64,000 nucleotides of DNA from Paragemmobacter ruber (GCF_009908315.1 NZ_JAAATW010000002.1:310001-374000); one strand, 5' to 3'; shown: positions 1-7,943, counted from the stretch's first letter. Translations and numbers: made by a program. Notes: a model not told the origin generated them from the sequence alone.

Positions 1-667
1 CCAGCGCATCGGAATAACGGTAGTTCACCTCGTGCTGGCCGCTGTCGGCCTCGCCCTTCGTGTTCTCGATGGGGATGCCCGCGCCGTAGAGGTGGTTGCG
101 GACGTCGCGCATCAGCGCCTCTTCCTTGGTGGTCTGGAAGATGTGGTAATCCTCGTTATAGGCGCTGATCGGTTTGAGGTTGGCAAAGCCCTGGTCGCGG
201 AGGTTTTCGTAGGCGTTCTCAAAGATGTAGAATTCAAGCTCGGTCGCCATCATGGGGTCGAAGCCCATGGCGCGGGCGCGGGCGACCTGACGCTTCAGGA
301 TGGCGCGGGGGGAGACCGACACTTCCTCATGCGTGTGGTGGTCGAGGAGGTCGGCAAGGCAGAGCGCGGTGCCGGGCAGCCAGGGCAGCGGGCGCAGGGT
401 GGCGAGGTCGGGCTTCATGACATAGTCGCCATAGCCCTGTTCCCAGCCGGCGGTCTTGTAGCCGGGGACGGTGGTCATCTCCATGTCCACCGCCAGCAGG
501 TAGTTGCAGCAATGGGTTTCCTTGTAGCCGCCATTCACGAAGAAGGCGGCGTGGAAGCGTTTGCCCATCAGGCGGCCCTGCATGTCGATGCTGGCCACGA
601 GGACGGTGTCGATCTCGCCCCGCGATACGGCTTCCTTGAGGGCGTCTAGGGTCATGGTTCCGGGCAT
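1..667 (-). CDS. Glutamine synthetase family protein (3' part beyond window)
   Basis: The first about 221 residues of an ATP-dependent glutamine-synthetase-fold ligase. The N-terminal beta-grasp-like part (about residues 7-105) is followed by the start of the catalytic barrel: the metal-ligand strand TELEFYIF at about 142-149 and the GEADSGQHEVNY block at about 205-216, where Glu and His bind metal and ATP. This short-N-terminus family includes GlnT-type glutamine synthetases and gamma-glutamyl-amine ligases; the substrate cannot be told from this part. I chose ATG at 667 because AGGATGAGG lies just upstream; in-frame ATGs also occur at 655 and 679. It faces the same way as the TRAP/amidohydrolase genes to its right and may belong to the same catabolic unit, but 319 bases and a strong hairpin separate them. 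The stop codon lies left of the window. Confidence 0.85.
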   Translation of the reverse strand, partial: MPGTMTLDALKEAVSRGEIDTVLVASIDMQGRLMGKRFHAAFFVNGGYKETHCCNYLLAVDMEMTTVPGYKTAGWEQGYGDYVMKPDLATLRPLPWLPGTALCLADLLDHHTHEEVSVSPRAILKRQVARARAMGFDPMMATELEFYIFENAYENLRDQGFANLKPISAYNEDYHIFQTTKEEALMRDVRNHLYGAGIPIENTKGEADSGQHEVNYRYSDAL

Positions 668-884
668 CGTTGGCCTCATCCTTGGAAAGGGTCGTCGTGG
701 CCCCGTGGCGGGGCCGGGGATACGGGGGGCTGAGGCGTGTCAGCCGCGCCCCGCAGGCGGGCGGGCACAGCGCGCGCCGCCGAATTCGGGCTTGCGCGGC
801 CAGCAATCGCCGCGGCGGGATGGGGTGGGCAGGTCCGTGGGCATGGACATCCTCACTGGGTCAGGGCTGGGCCGGATGCCCGTC

Positions 885-900
885 TGACAGAATTTGATCA
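885..900. promoter_or_regulatory. Weak dyad, possible operator
   Basis: TGACAGAATTTGATCA has the symmetric core TGA-N3-AATT-N3-TCA in an otherwise GC-rich stretch, 218 bases upstream of the glutamine-synthetase-family start. Half-sites of this kind are bound by several regulator families. The match is short and may be chance. Confidence 0.2.
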
Positions 901-953
901 TATCTTCGCCAAATGCCCCTTGCAACGGCTGCCATGGGGCGATGGTGGGGGGT

Positions 954-979
954 GCGGGGGGCGGATGGCCGCCCCCCGC
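954..979. terminator. GC hairpin after the TRAP dctP gene
   Basis: GCGGGGGGC (954-962) pairs perfectly with GCCCCCCGC (971-979) around an 8-base loop. It lies 8 bases past the stop of the leftward TRAP operon. There is no T-run, so it may act as an RNA 3'-end stabiliser rather than a classical intrinsic terminator. Confidence 0.55.
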
Positions 980-986
980 CGTTTGG

Positions 987-2024
987 TCAGAAGCGGTAGG
1001 GACGCCCGGCCTTCACCATGACGTCGTTATACTGCTTGATGATCGAGACGACCTTGGCCTTCACTTCGGATTCGGCGGCGATCTCGTCCCAGAAGACCTG
1101 CGCGGCGGCCTCGACCGTTTTCCATTCCTCGTCCGGGATGGTGGTCAGTTGCAGCTTGCCGCCGTTGATGCGCAGATCGGCCTCGCCCGCCCAATACCAG
1201 TGCTGGCGATAATAGTGGGACTGTTCGAAGCAGACGGCCAGCAGTTCCTGCAGATGCGGCGGCAGTTCGTTCCAGCGGTCCATGTTGGCGAAGAAATGCC
1301 CAATCCACGCGCCCGAGATGTTGTTCGTCAGGAAGTAGTTGGTCACGTTGGACCAGCCCACGGTATAGACTTCGGTGATGCCGGACCATGCGATGCCGTC
1401 AAGCTCGCCCGTCTGCATGGCAACCTCGATATCTTCCCAGGGCAGGGTGACGGGGACGACGCCGAATTGTGTCAGGAACCGGCCCGCGGTCGGGAAGGTG
1501 AAGACGCGCTTGCCCTGCAGATCGGCCAGGGTGTTGATCGGGTCCTTGGTGGCGAAGTGGCAGGGGTCCCATGCGCCGGCCGAGATGTGCTTGACGCCCA
1601 CGGCGGCGTATTCGTCTTCCCAGATCTGTTTCAGCCCGTATTTGTTGAACAGCGCAGGCACGTCGAGCGAATAGCGCAGGCCCAGCGGGAAGTAGCCGCC
1701 GAATACGGTCACCTCGGTGGGTGAGGCCATGGAATCGTCGTCGGATTGCACGCAGTCGATGGTGCCCGACTGCATCGCCTGAAACAGTTCGGCCGTGGGG
1801 ACGAGCTGATCGGCAAAGAACAGTTCAATCTCCATCTGGCCTTGCGCGATGCGGTTGAAGGCATCGACGGCGGGCTTGACCACCTGTTCGCCAAGGGCCG
1901 CCCCGGCATAGGTCTGCATGCGCCATTTGATCGGGGCCTGCGCCTTGACCACGGCGGGGGCGGCGAGAGTGGCGGCACCGGCCAGCGCGCCCTTGGTCAG
2001 GAAGGAACGTCTCGAAGTCGTCAT
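987..2024 (-). CDS. TRAP transporter solute-binding protein (DctP family)
   Basis: Periplasmic binding component of a tripartite ATP-independent periplasmic transporter, 345 residues. The N-terminus carries a twin-arginine signal (SRRSFLTKG) and a hydrophobic stretch ending near AAPAVVKAQA, so it is probably exported folded by Tat. The body shows DctP-family hallmarks: the PTAELFQAMQSGTIDC helix, and LADLQGKRVF followed by the VTLPWEDIEVAMQTGELDG region where family members place the carboxylate-binding Arg and aromatics. Last gene of the operon amidohydrolase-dctQ-dctM-dctP, 58 bases after dctM; AAGGAGG upstream gives a very strong ribosome site, fitting the excess of P over the membrane subunits that such systems need. 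Substrate unknown; context suggests an acyl-glutamate or another organic acid. Confidence 0.93.
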   Translation of the reverse strand: MTTSRRSFLTKGALAGAATLAAPAVVKAQAPIKWRMQTYAGAALGEQVVKPAVDAFNRIAQGQMEIELFFADQLVPTAELFQAMQSGTIDCVQSDDDSMASPTEVTVFGGYFPLGLRYSLDVPALFNKYGLKQIWEDEYAAVGVKHISAGAWDPCHFATKDPINTLADLQGKRVFTFPTAGRFLTQFGVVPVTLPWEDIEVAMQTGELDGIAWSGITEVYTVGWSNVTNYFLTNNISGAWIGHFFANMDRWNELPPHLQELLAVCFEQSHYYRQHWYWAGEADLRINGGKLQLTTIPDEEWKTVEAAAQVFWDEIAAESEVKAKVVSIIKQYNDVMVKAGRPYRF

Positions 2025-2057
2025 GTGTCAGCCTCCTTGTTGCGAACGGGGTTCCGA

Positions 2058-2073
2058 ACGGGGTTGGCCCCGT
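2058..2073. other. Intercistronic hairpin dctM-dctP
   Basis: ACGGGG pairs with CCCCGT around TTGG in the 58-base gap between the TRAP membrane subunit and the binding protein. Small hairpins at this place may give differential expression of the binding protein; here that is inference. Confidence 0.3.
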
Positions 2074-2082
2074 CTTGTCATG

Positions 2083-3426
2083 TCAGTTTGGATAGATCTT
2101 GTTGGGTAGCCAAAGCGCGATCTCGGGGAAGACCATGATCGTGGCCAGGGCCAGCACCATCACCAGCACGAAGGGCACGACGGAGCGGTAGATGTCGCCC
2201 ATCGTGATTTCCGGGGGCGCGAAGGCGCGCATCAGGAAGAGGTTATAGCCGAAGGGGGGCGTCAGATAGGCGATCTGGCAGGTGATGGTGTAGAGCACGC
2301 CATACCAGATCAGCACATCTTCGGGCGGGATGCCTAGGTCGAGCGTGGCCACCAGCGGCACGTAGAGCGGGGCCACGATCACCAGCATCGCCGTGTCGTC
2401 GAGGAACATGCCCATCAGCAGGAAGCTGACCTGCATCAGGATCAGGATCGTCCACGGCCCGAAGCCGAGTTTCTCGACGAACAGGCTTTCGATGGCCTTC
2501 ACTGCGCCAAGCCCGTCGAAGACCGCGCCGAAGGCCAGCGCGGCGAGGATCACCCACATGAACATGCAGGAGATGAAAAGCGTGTTGCGGGTGGCGACCT
2601 CGAACACCTGGCCGTTGAAGCGGCCTTTCAGGACCGCCGCCACGATCGTCGCGGCCACGCCGATGACCGAGCTTTCGACGAGCGAGGTCCAGCCATAGAT
2701 GAAGGGGAACATCATCGCGAAGAAGATGATGAAGGGGAGGGCGCCTGCGCGCAGGGCGTGCAGCTTGTCGGCGCGGGTGATGGTGGCGCGTTCCTCGGGC
2801 CCCATGGCGGGGCCGATATTGGGCTGGATCGTGCAGCGGATCCAGACATAGAGGATGAACATCGCCGCCATCATCAGGCCGGGGATCACGCCCGCCAGCC
2901 AAAGCTCGGACACCGGGGCGCGGGCGATCATGGCGTAGAGGACCAGCACGACGGAGGGCGGGATCAGGATGCCGAGGGAGGACCCGGCCTGAATGACGCC
3001 GGTCACCATTTCCTTCTGATAGCCGCGGCGGAGGAGTTCGGGCAGCGCGATGGTCGATCCGATGGCCATGCCCGCGACCGACAGCCCGTTCATCGCGGAG
3101 ATCAGGACCATCAGAAGAATGGTGCCGATGGCGAGGCCCCCGGGGATGGGGCCGAACCAGACATGGAACATACGGTAGAGGTCATCGGCGAGGCGGCTTT
3201 CGCTCATGATATAGCCCATGAAGACGAACATGGGCAGCGACAGGAGCGGATACCATTTCATCAGCTTCATCGCCGCCGAGAAGCCCATGTTATGCCCGCC
3301 CGTGCCCCAGAGCGCGATGGCGGCCACCACGGCGACAAAGCCGATGATGCCAAAGACCCGCTGCCCCGTCATCATCATGAGGAGCATGGTGGAGAACATA
3401 AGCGCGGCGATCATCTCATAGGGCAT
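2083..3426 (-). CDS. TRAP transporter large permease (DctM family)
   Basis: Twelve-segment-type membrane subunit that forms the sodium-driven transport path of the TRAP system, 447 residues, normal for DctM (about 425-460). Hydrophobic segments run through the whole protein. Typical DctM stretches are visible: GLSVAGMAIGSTIALPELLRRGY, split by loop residues, with ASSLG-type GSSLGILIPPSVVLVLYA following, and FLDDTAMLVIVAPLYVPL. ATG at 3426 overlaps the dctQ stop by four bases (ATGA), so the two membrane subunits are translationally coupled. Same operon as the amidohydrolase and dctP. Confidence 0.94.
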   Translation of the reverse strand: MPYEMIAALMFSTMLLMMMTGQRVFGIIGFVAVVAAIALWGTGGHNMGFSAAMKLMKWYPLLSLPMFVFMGYIMSESRLADDLYRMFHVWFGPIPGGLAIGTILLMVLISAMNGLSVAGMAIGSTIALPELLRRGYQKEMVTGVIQAGSSLGILIPPSVVLVLYAMIARAPVSELWLAGVIPGLMMAAMFILYVWIRCTIQPNIGPAMGPEERATITRADKLHALRAGALPFIIFFAMMFPFIYGWTSLVESSVIGVAATIVAAVLKGRFNGQVFEVATRNTLFISCMFMWVILAALAFGAVFDGLGAVKAIESLFVEKLGFGPWTILILMQVSFLLMGMFLDDTAMLVIVAPLYVPLVATLDLGIPPEDVLIWYGVLYTITCQIAYLTPPFGYNLFLMRAFAPPEITMGDIYRSVVPFVLVMVLALATIMVFPEIALWLPNKIYPN

Positions 3427-4001
3427 CAGATCGTCTCCCCGCGGATGGTGGCGATGTCTTTTGCCAGGGCCGAGAGCGCCTGCAGGAGCATGAGGATGAA
3501 ACCTATGAGCATCACGAGTTTGATGGGCCAGAGATAGGGCCGCCAGGCGGTGGGGCTGCGTTCCAGCCGGCCGATCTGGGGCCAGGACAGGCCCATGAGC
3601 GAGGTTTCCGGATCGCTCCAGCGGATGCCCAGCGAATAGCCAAGGCTTTCGGCGGCGCCCCAGATCAGGACGCCGAGGTAGAAGATCAGCGCAAAGACGG
3701 TGAAGCCGTCCCACCAAGCGCGGCGGACGGGGGTTTGCTTGGCATAGAACAGGTCCATCCGCACATGGCCTTCGTTCTGCATCGTGTAGGGGCCGCCGAG
3801 GATGTAATAAGCGACCATCACGAATTGCGCCATTTCCAGCGTCCAGAGCGACGGGTTGAAAAAGGCCTTGGAGATGGAGGACCACATCAGGATCGCCATC
3901 AGGACGAAGAGCAGGTACATGGCGAACCGCCCGATCCCGTAGTTGAGGCGGTCCACCAGTCTGACGAAGCCGATTACGAAGCGGGGCATGGTGCGGGTCA
4001 C
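3426..4001 (-). CDS. TRAP transporter small permease (DctQ family)
   Basis: Four-helix membrane subunit that bridges the binding protein and DctM, 191 residues. Hydrophobic segments lie at about residues 25-45, 60-80, 100-125 and 155-180, with the conserved-type EMAQFVMVAYYILGGPYTM region in the second helix. Starts at ATG 4001, overlapping the end of the amidohydrolase by four bases; an alternative ATG is at 3989. Overlaps dctM at its end. Both couplings make a single transcript almost certain. Confidence 0.9.
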   Translation of the reverse strand: MTRTMPRFVIGFVRLVDRLNYGIGRFAMYLLFVLMAILMWSSISKAFFNPSLWTLEMAQFVMVAYYILGGPYTMQNEGHVRMDLFYAKQTPVRRAWWDGFTVFALIFYLGVLIWGAAESLGYSLGIRWSDPETSLMGLSWPQIGRLERSPTAWRPYLWPIKLVMLIGFILMLLQALSALAKDIATIRGETI

Positions 4002-4816
4002 ACGGGTTCTGGGGTGAGGGTTGCCATGGCGGCGGCGAGGACGGGGGCGAGGGTGGCGGCCATGGCGGCCTCGGCCTCGGGTGTGGCGATGAGGTCGTTG
4101 CGGACCTCGAGCATGGCGTTGGGCAGGCCATAGGGCGTGGCCTGCAGTCGCAGCGTGTGGGTCACGTCATCCCGGGCGGAATAGGGTTCGTTCAGCTGGG
4201 CGCGCAGGGGGGTGTGCGCGCGGGCGGCGGCGAGGATGGCACGGGGGAGGGTGTCGTCAGCGTCATGGATGACGCCGAATTCCACCGCGCGCGGCTTGCC
4301 GAAATAGACGGGCGTGAAGCTGTGGATGGTGATGAGCGCGGGGTGCAGGCCGCGGGCGATGCGGTCCATCAGCACGGCGTGCAGCCCGTCATGGAAAGGG
4401 ATGTAGACAGCGGCGGTGCGCCGGGCGCGATCTTCGGGCGTGAGGGCGGCATTGCCGGGAATGTCGTGGATCTCCGACCGGGCGGGCATGGCCCCGGCCA
4501 TGTCTGGCGCGCGGTTGCAATCATAGACGAGGCGCGAGACGGGCGCATGGACAAGGACGGCGTCCAGCCGCTCTGCCAGCCCGCGCGCCAGGCCCAGCGC
4601 GCCGGGATCCCAGGCGATATGGGCGCGGCGCTGGTCCGCCGTGAGGCCGAGATCGCCCCATGGGGCGGGAATGTGGTTTGACGCGTGTTCGCAGACGATG
4701 ACCGCCCGGCCCCGGGCGGAGCCATTCTCCACCACGGGCGGAAAGACCGCCGCATCCCTGTTGCCGCCCGCGTGCATTGCGCGAGTCATCCTCTTGTGTT
4801 GTTGTGGAAGGGTCAT
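3998..4816 (-). CDS. N-formylglutamate amidohydrolase family protein
   Basis: Zinc-dependent hydrolase of the HutG/N-formylglutamate deformylase-like family, 272 residues. Visible family features are VIVCEHASNHIP (metal region, about residues 39-50), DCNRAPD, ITIHSFTPVYFGK (His-Ser-Phe catalytic region) and the C-terminal LEVRNDLI. Such enzymes release formate (or another acyl group) and glutamate, or related acyl-amino acids. First gene of an operon with TRAP dctQ-dctM-dctP, overlapping dctQ by four bases, which suggests that the imported solute is its substrate. The start at 4816 has only a modest ribosome site; a later ATG at about residue 10 is possible. Divergent from the RpiR regulator across 141 bases. 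Confidence 0.88.
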   Translation of the reverse strand: MTLPQQHKRMTRAMHAGGNRDAAVFPPVVENGSARGRAVIVCEHASNHIPAPWGDLGLTADQRRAHIAWDPGALGLARGLAERLDAVLVHAPVSRLVYDCNRAPDMAGAMPARSEIHDIPGNAALTPEDRARRTAAVYIPFHDGLHAVLMDRIARGLHPALITIHSFTPVYFGKPRAVEFGVIHDADDTLPRAILAAARAHTPLRAQLNEPYSARDDVTHTLRLQATPYGLPNAMLEVRNDLIATPEAEAAMAATLAPVLAAAMATLTPEPV

Positions 4817-4856
4817 CCGCGCTGGCGGTTTCTGTCAAGAATTTTTCCGCTGGATT

Positions 4857-4880
4857 TTTTCTGTTACAAAGTTTTCTGTT
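4857..4880. promoter_or_regulatory. TTTTCTGTT direct repeat, candidate RpiR operator
   Basis: The nine bases TTTTCTGTT occur twice at 15-base spacing (4857-4865 and 4872-4880) inside an unusually A/T-rich patch of the 141-base region between the divergent amidohydrolase-TRAP operon and the RpiR gene. A third, looser copy (ATTTTTCCG) lies near 4841. The position suits an operator controlling both directions. The regulator-site link is inference. Confidence 0.4.
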
Positions 4881-4957
4881 CGACTTGCGAAGGGAATTCG
4901 GACAAGCCTTCGGAAAGTGCCTTCTGCCTGTGCAGGGGGCGCGTGCAGGGGTCTGAC

Positions 4958-5827
4958 ATGGATGCCACCGCCACGATCGAAGACCGGATGCGCGCCGCGA
5001 TGGGGGATCTGACGCGGGCGGAACGGCAGTTGGCCAGCCATATCCTGACGCATTATCCGGTGGCGGCGCTGGGGTCGATCACGGAGCTTGCGCGGGCCTC
5101 GGGCGTGTCGAACCCGACGGTGGTGCGGCTGTGCCAGAAGCTGGGGTTCAAGGGATATCCGGATTACCAGCATGCGCTGCGCAGCGAGGTGGAGGCGATG
5201 CTGGTCTCGCCCCTGGCCAAGCATGACCGCTGGGCGGGCGGGGTGCCGGATACGCATATCCTGAACCGCTTTGCCGATGCGGTGGTGGCGAACCTGCAGG
5301 CGACACTGGGGCAGATCGACCATGCGGAGTTCGATGCGGCGGCGGCGCTTCTGGCCGATCCGGGGCGGCGGGTGTTCGCGATGGGGGGGCGGATCACCCA
5401 TGCGATGGCAGAGTATTTCGTCACGTTGATGAAGAATGTGCGCCCCAACGTGACGCTGTTGTCGGGGATGTCGAACACCTGGCCGCCGGCGCTGCTGGAC
5501 ATGGCGGCGGGGGATGTGCTGGTGGTGTTCGACATCCGCCGCTACGAGAATTCGGTGCTGCAACTGACCGAGATGGCGGTGGAACAGGGGGCGGAGGTGG
5601 TGCTGGTCACCGATCGCTGGATGTCGCCCGCCGCGGCCCATGCGCGGCATGTGCTGGCCTGCCATATCGAGGCGCCGAGCGCGTGGGATTCGACCGTGTC
5701 GCTTCTGGTGCTGGTGGAGACGCTGCTCGCATCGGTACAGGACCGGACATGGGAGGTGACGGAGGGGCGGCTGAAGCGGCTGGAGGCGCTCTATGCCCGG
5801 TCGCGCTTCTTCCGGCGGCATCGGTAG
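4958..5827 (+). CDS. MurR/RpiR family transcriptional regulator
   Basis: DNA-binding regulator of 289 residues. An N-terminal helix-turn-helix domain of RpiR type (about residues 1-77; LARASGVSNPTVVRLCQKLG is the recognition region) is joined to a C-terminal SIS sugar-isomerase-like sensor domain (about 120-270; RVFAMGGRITHAMAEYF and GDVLVVFDIRRYE). ATG at 4958 follows AGGGG; a longer reading to 4685 would run into the divergent gene. It faces away from the amidohydrolase-TRAP operon and is its likely local regulator. The effector is probably a metabolite of the imported compound rather than a sugar phosphate, but that is inference. Confidence 0.92.
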   Translation: MDATATIEDRMRAAMGDLTRAERQLASHILTHYPVAALGSITELARASGVSNPTVVRLCQKLGFKGYPDYQHALRSEVEAMLVSPLAKHDRWAGGVPDTHILNRFADAVVANLQATLGQIDHAEFDAAAALLADPGRRVFAMGGRITHAMAEYFVTLMKNVRPNVTLLSGMSNTWPPALLDMAAGDVLVVFDIRRYENSVLQLTEMAVEQGAEVVLVTDRWMSPAAAHARHVLACHIEAPSAWDSTVSLLVLVETLLASVQDRTWEVTEGRLKRLEALYARSRFFRRHR

Positions 5828-5831
5828 GGGG

Positions 5832-5883
5832 GTAGGATGGGCGGCCAGAGGGGCGGGGGCGCCCCTCTGGCCGCCCATCCTAC
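5832..5883. terminator. Perfect 24-bp bidirectional hairpin
   Basis: 5832-5855 and 5860-5883 are perfect inverted copies (24 bp, 4-base GGGG loop) filling almost the whole 59-base gap between the convergent RpiR and EamA genes, four bases from each. No T-run on either side. It very likely ends or protects both transcripts. Confidence 0.75.
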
Positions 5884-5886
5884 GCG

Positions 5887-6756
5887 TCAGGCGGTGGCGC
5901 GGCGCGCGCCCGAGAGGGCGTTCATCGTGACCGCCGCGAGCAGGATCGCGCCGCCGAGGAAGGTGGCGGGGCTGGCGGTTTCGTTGAGGAAGAGCCAGAC
6001 CCAGAGCGGGGCGAGCATCACCTCGATATTCGACAGGAGCGCGGATTCGGCGGCGGGCACGACGCGGCTGCCAAGTTCGTAGAGCACCATGCCGCCCGAC
6101 AGGGTGATGGCCCCCATCGCCATGGCCCAGAGCGCATCGGGGGCAGGCACGGCCAGTGTCTGGCCCATCTGGCCCGCGATGACCGCCCCGGCGAGGAGGG
6201 AGAAGACACCGCCCAAGAGGACCGAGGGCAGGCTGTCGGCGACCCGGCCCCAGCGCAGGGTCACGGTGAAGACGGCAAAGCCCAGTGCCGAGCAGAGCGC
6301 GGCAATGTTGCCGGCCATGGCACCGGCCGACAGATCGTCGCGCACCATGACGAAGATGCCGATCATCGCCACGCCCATGGCGGCCCATGTCTCGCGCCGG
6401 ACGCGTTCGCCCAGCGCGGCCCAGCCGATGAGGGCGGTCAGGAAGGGGGAGGCGGCGAAGAGGAAGACGGCATTGGCGATGGTGGTGGACTGGATCGAAT
6501 AGATCGCCCCGGCGAAGGCCCCGACAAGGCCCATGCCGCCCAGTATTCCTGCAAAGCCCACGGCGCGGATGGCGGGCAGGGGCGATCCGCCCGCGCGCCA
6601 GATGAGGAAGGCCAGAAGCACGGGCACCATCCCGAGCGAGCGCCAGAACAGCACGGCCCATGTGCCGGCCGTGTCGATCTGGCGGAAGATCAGGCCTTGG
6701 GTGGACCAGACGATCCCCGCCGTCACCACAAGCACCATGCCAAGACCGTAGCGCAT
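5887..6756 (-). CDS. EamA/DMT family transporter
   Basis: Inner-membrane permease of the drug/metabolite superfamily, 289 residues, made of two five-helix EamA repeats: about residues 5-135 (ending with NAVFLFAASPFLTALIGWAALGERV) and about 145-280 (ending LLSNIEVMLAPLWVWLFLNETASPATFLGG). Pro and Glu placement at the end of each repeat is typical. Family members export amino acids, cofactors or other small metabolites; the substrate is not readable. ATG at 6756 has GGAGGG five bases upstream. Monocistronic, preceded by a G-rich tract on its own strand (see 6866-6889). Confidence 0.88.
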   Translation of the reverse strand: MRYGLGMVLVVTAGIVWSTQGLIFRQIDTAGTWAVLFWRSLGMVPVLLAFLIWRAGGSPLPAIRAVGFAGILGGMGLVGAFAGAIYSIQSTTIANAVFLFAASPFLTALIGWAALGERVRRETWAAMGVAMIGIFVMVRDDLSAGAMAGNIAALCSALGFAVFTVTLRWGRVADSLPSVLLGGVFSLLAGAVIAGQMGQTLAVPAPDALWAMAMGAITLSGGMVLYELGSRVVPAAESALLSNIEVMLAPLWVWLFLNETASPATFLGGAILLAAVTMNALSGARRATA

Positions 6757-6865
6757 CCATCCCTCCTGTCCGTCGGGCGCAGGAAGACATGCGGGGTGGC
6801 GGGGCGTCTGTTCCAATCGCGACGATCTGGGGCGGGTTTGCCTTTGGGCAGCCTGCTTCCCGCCT

Positions 6866-6889
6866 CCCCCACCCCCTCCCCCACCCCCT
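6866..6889 (-). repeat. C/G-tract repeat, possible G-quadruplex
   Basis: CCCCCACCCCCT occurs twice in near tandem, flanked by more C-runs. On the minus strand, which is the coding strand of the EamA gene starting 110 bases away, this reads as repeated runs of five or four G separated by single A or T, enough for an intramolecular quadruplex. Confidence 0.35.
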
Positions 6890-6896
6890 CCCCAAG

Positions 6897-6922
6897 CCCC
6901 TCCCCCGGGTCCGGGGGAGGGG
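6897..6922. terminator. GC hairpin downstream of the hydroxyacid dehydrogenase
   Basis: CCCCTCCCCC (6897-6906) pairs with GGGGGAGGGG (6913-6922) around GGGTCC. It lies about 90 bases past the stop of the leftward dehydrogenase. The same ten-base stem recurs at 24534-24559, suggesting a favoured 3'-end structure in this genome. Confidence 0.45.
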
Positions 6923-6967
6923 AGGGCGCCTTCAGGCGACCGGGGTGGGGGTGGTGGCGGTGGATTT

Positions 6968-6988
6968 GGGTATTTGGGCCAAGGTGAA
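6968..6988 (+). repeat. TATTTGGGCCAAGATGAA-type repeat, copy 1
   Basis: Copy with G for A in the middle (...CCAAGGTGAA). Lies 22 bases beyond the 3' end of the leftward dehydrogenase gene. One of six copies in the window, all intergenic. Confidence 0.6.
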
Positions 6989-7010
6989 GGGGCGGGCGCC
7001 CGTGATGCGG

Positions 7011-7943
7011 TCAGTAGCCGCGCTGGCGGTCCACCCTGTGCAGGAGGGGTTCGCCCGCCTCGGCCCGCCGGATGTTTTCGGCGATCACGCGGCTGGCCGA
7101 GGGCGCGCGGGTATCGGCGGCGATATGGGGGGTGACGGTCACGCGGGGGTGGGACCAGTAGGGATGATCGAGGGGCAGGGGTTCGGTGCGGAACACGTCC
7201 AGCGTGGCATGGCCGATCCGGCCTGCATCGAGGGCGGCGAGCAGCGCCCCGTCGTCGATCAGGGCGCCGCGGCCGGGGTTCAGGATCACCGCGCCGAGGG
7301 GCAGAAGGGCGAGGGTGCGGGCGTTGAGGATGTTTTCCGTCTCGGCCGTTTTCGGCAGGAGGGTGACGACGATCTGGGCGGTGGAGAGGGCCTGGGCGAG
7401 GCCTGCATCGCCATGCAGGCAGGGGATGCCGTCGATGGATTTGGGGCTGCGGCTCCAGCCTGTCACGGGGAAGTTGAGCGCGGCCAGGGCGCGGGCGCAG
7501 GCCGTGCCGAGCGCGCCCATGCCCAGCATGGCGACGGGGCGTTCGCGGGCCAATGGCGGGCAGGCCGGATCCCAGACGCGGCCCGGGTTCACGATGTGGC
7601 GGTCCATGCCCAGATGGTGGCGCAGGCTGTGGCCCACCACCCATTCCATCATGCCTTCGGAGAGGGCGGGATCCACCATGCGGCAGAGCGGTTGGGTCAG
7701 GGTGGGGTTGGTGACGATGCGTTCCACCCCCGCCCAGAGCGACAGCACCGCCTTGCAGCGGCTGTAGGGGGAGAAGTCCTGCAGGGGGCTGGTCGGGGCG
7801 TAGATGATGTAATCTACGTCCTGCGGGGCGGCGTCGCGGGTGAGGGTGGCATCAAGCCCGGCCTCGGACATCGCGGATTGCAGGGGGGCGGCGTAGCTGT
7901 GCCAGTTCGCCTCGGACGCGGCGAAGAGAATGGTGAGGGTCAT
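7011..7943 (-). CDS. 2-hydroxyacid dehydrogenase (GhrA-like glyoxylate/hydroxypyruvate reductase)
   Basis: NAD(P)H-dependent D-2-hydroxyacid dehydrogenase, 310 residues. The nucleotide site VAMLGMGALGTACARAL lies at about 137-153, followed by WSRSPK, where basic residues favour NADPH. The catalytic set is visible as NPGRGALIDDGAL (Arg), DVFRTEPLP (Glu) and TPHIAADT (His). Length and the missing extra N-terminal part match the GhrA subgroup, which reduces glyoxylate and hydroxypyruvate. Single gene; ATG at 7943 is 52 bases from rodA, which is transcribed in the same direction upstream of it, so read-through from the rod operon is possible. Confidence 0.87.
   Translation of the reverse strand: MTLTILFAASEANWHSYAAPLQSAMSEAGLDATLTRDAAPQDVDYIIYAPTSPLQDFSPYSRCKAVLSLWAGVERIVTNPTLTQPLCRMVDPALSEGMMEWVVGHSLRHHLGMDRHIVNPGRVWDPACPPLARERPVAMLGMGALGTACARALAALNFPVTGWSRSPKSIDGIPCLHGDAGLAQALSTAQIVVTLLPKTAETENILNARTLALLPLGAVILNPGRGALIDDGALLAALDAGRIGHATLDVFRTEPLPLDHPYWSHPRVTVTPHIAADTRAPSASRVIAENIRRAEAGEPLLHRVDRQRGY

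Larger units (their letters stand above)
668..986. other. Intergenic region of 319 bases
   Basis: No coding frame here looks real. It should hold the promoter of the leftward glutamine-synthetase-family gene. I see a weak dyad at 885-900 and the GC hairpin at 954-979, both listed separately, and nothing else recognisable. Confidence 0.5.

Noticed and set aside
4833-4838. TTGACA on the minus strand before the amidohydrolase
   Set aside because: Only 17 bases from the start codon, so a -10 would fall inside the gene; it cannot serve this start.
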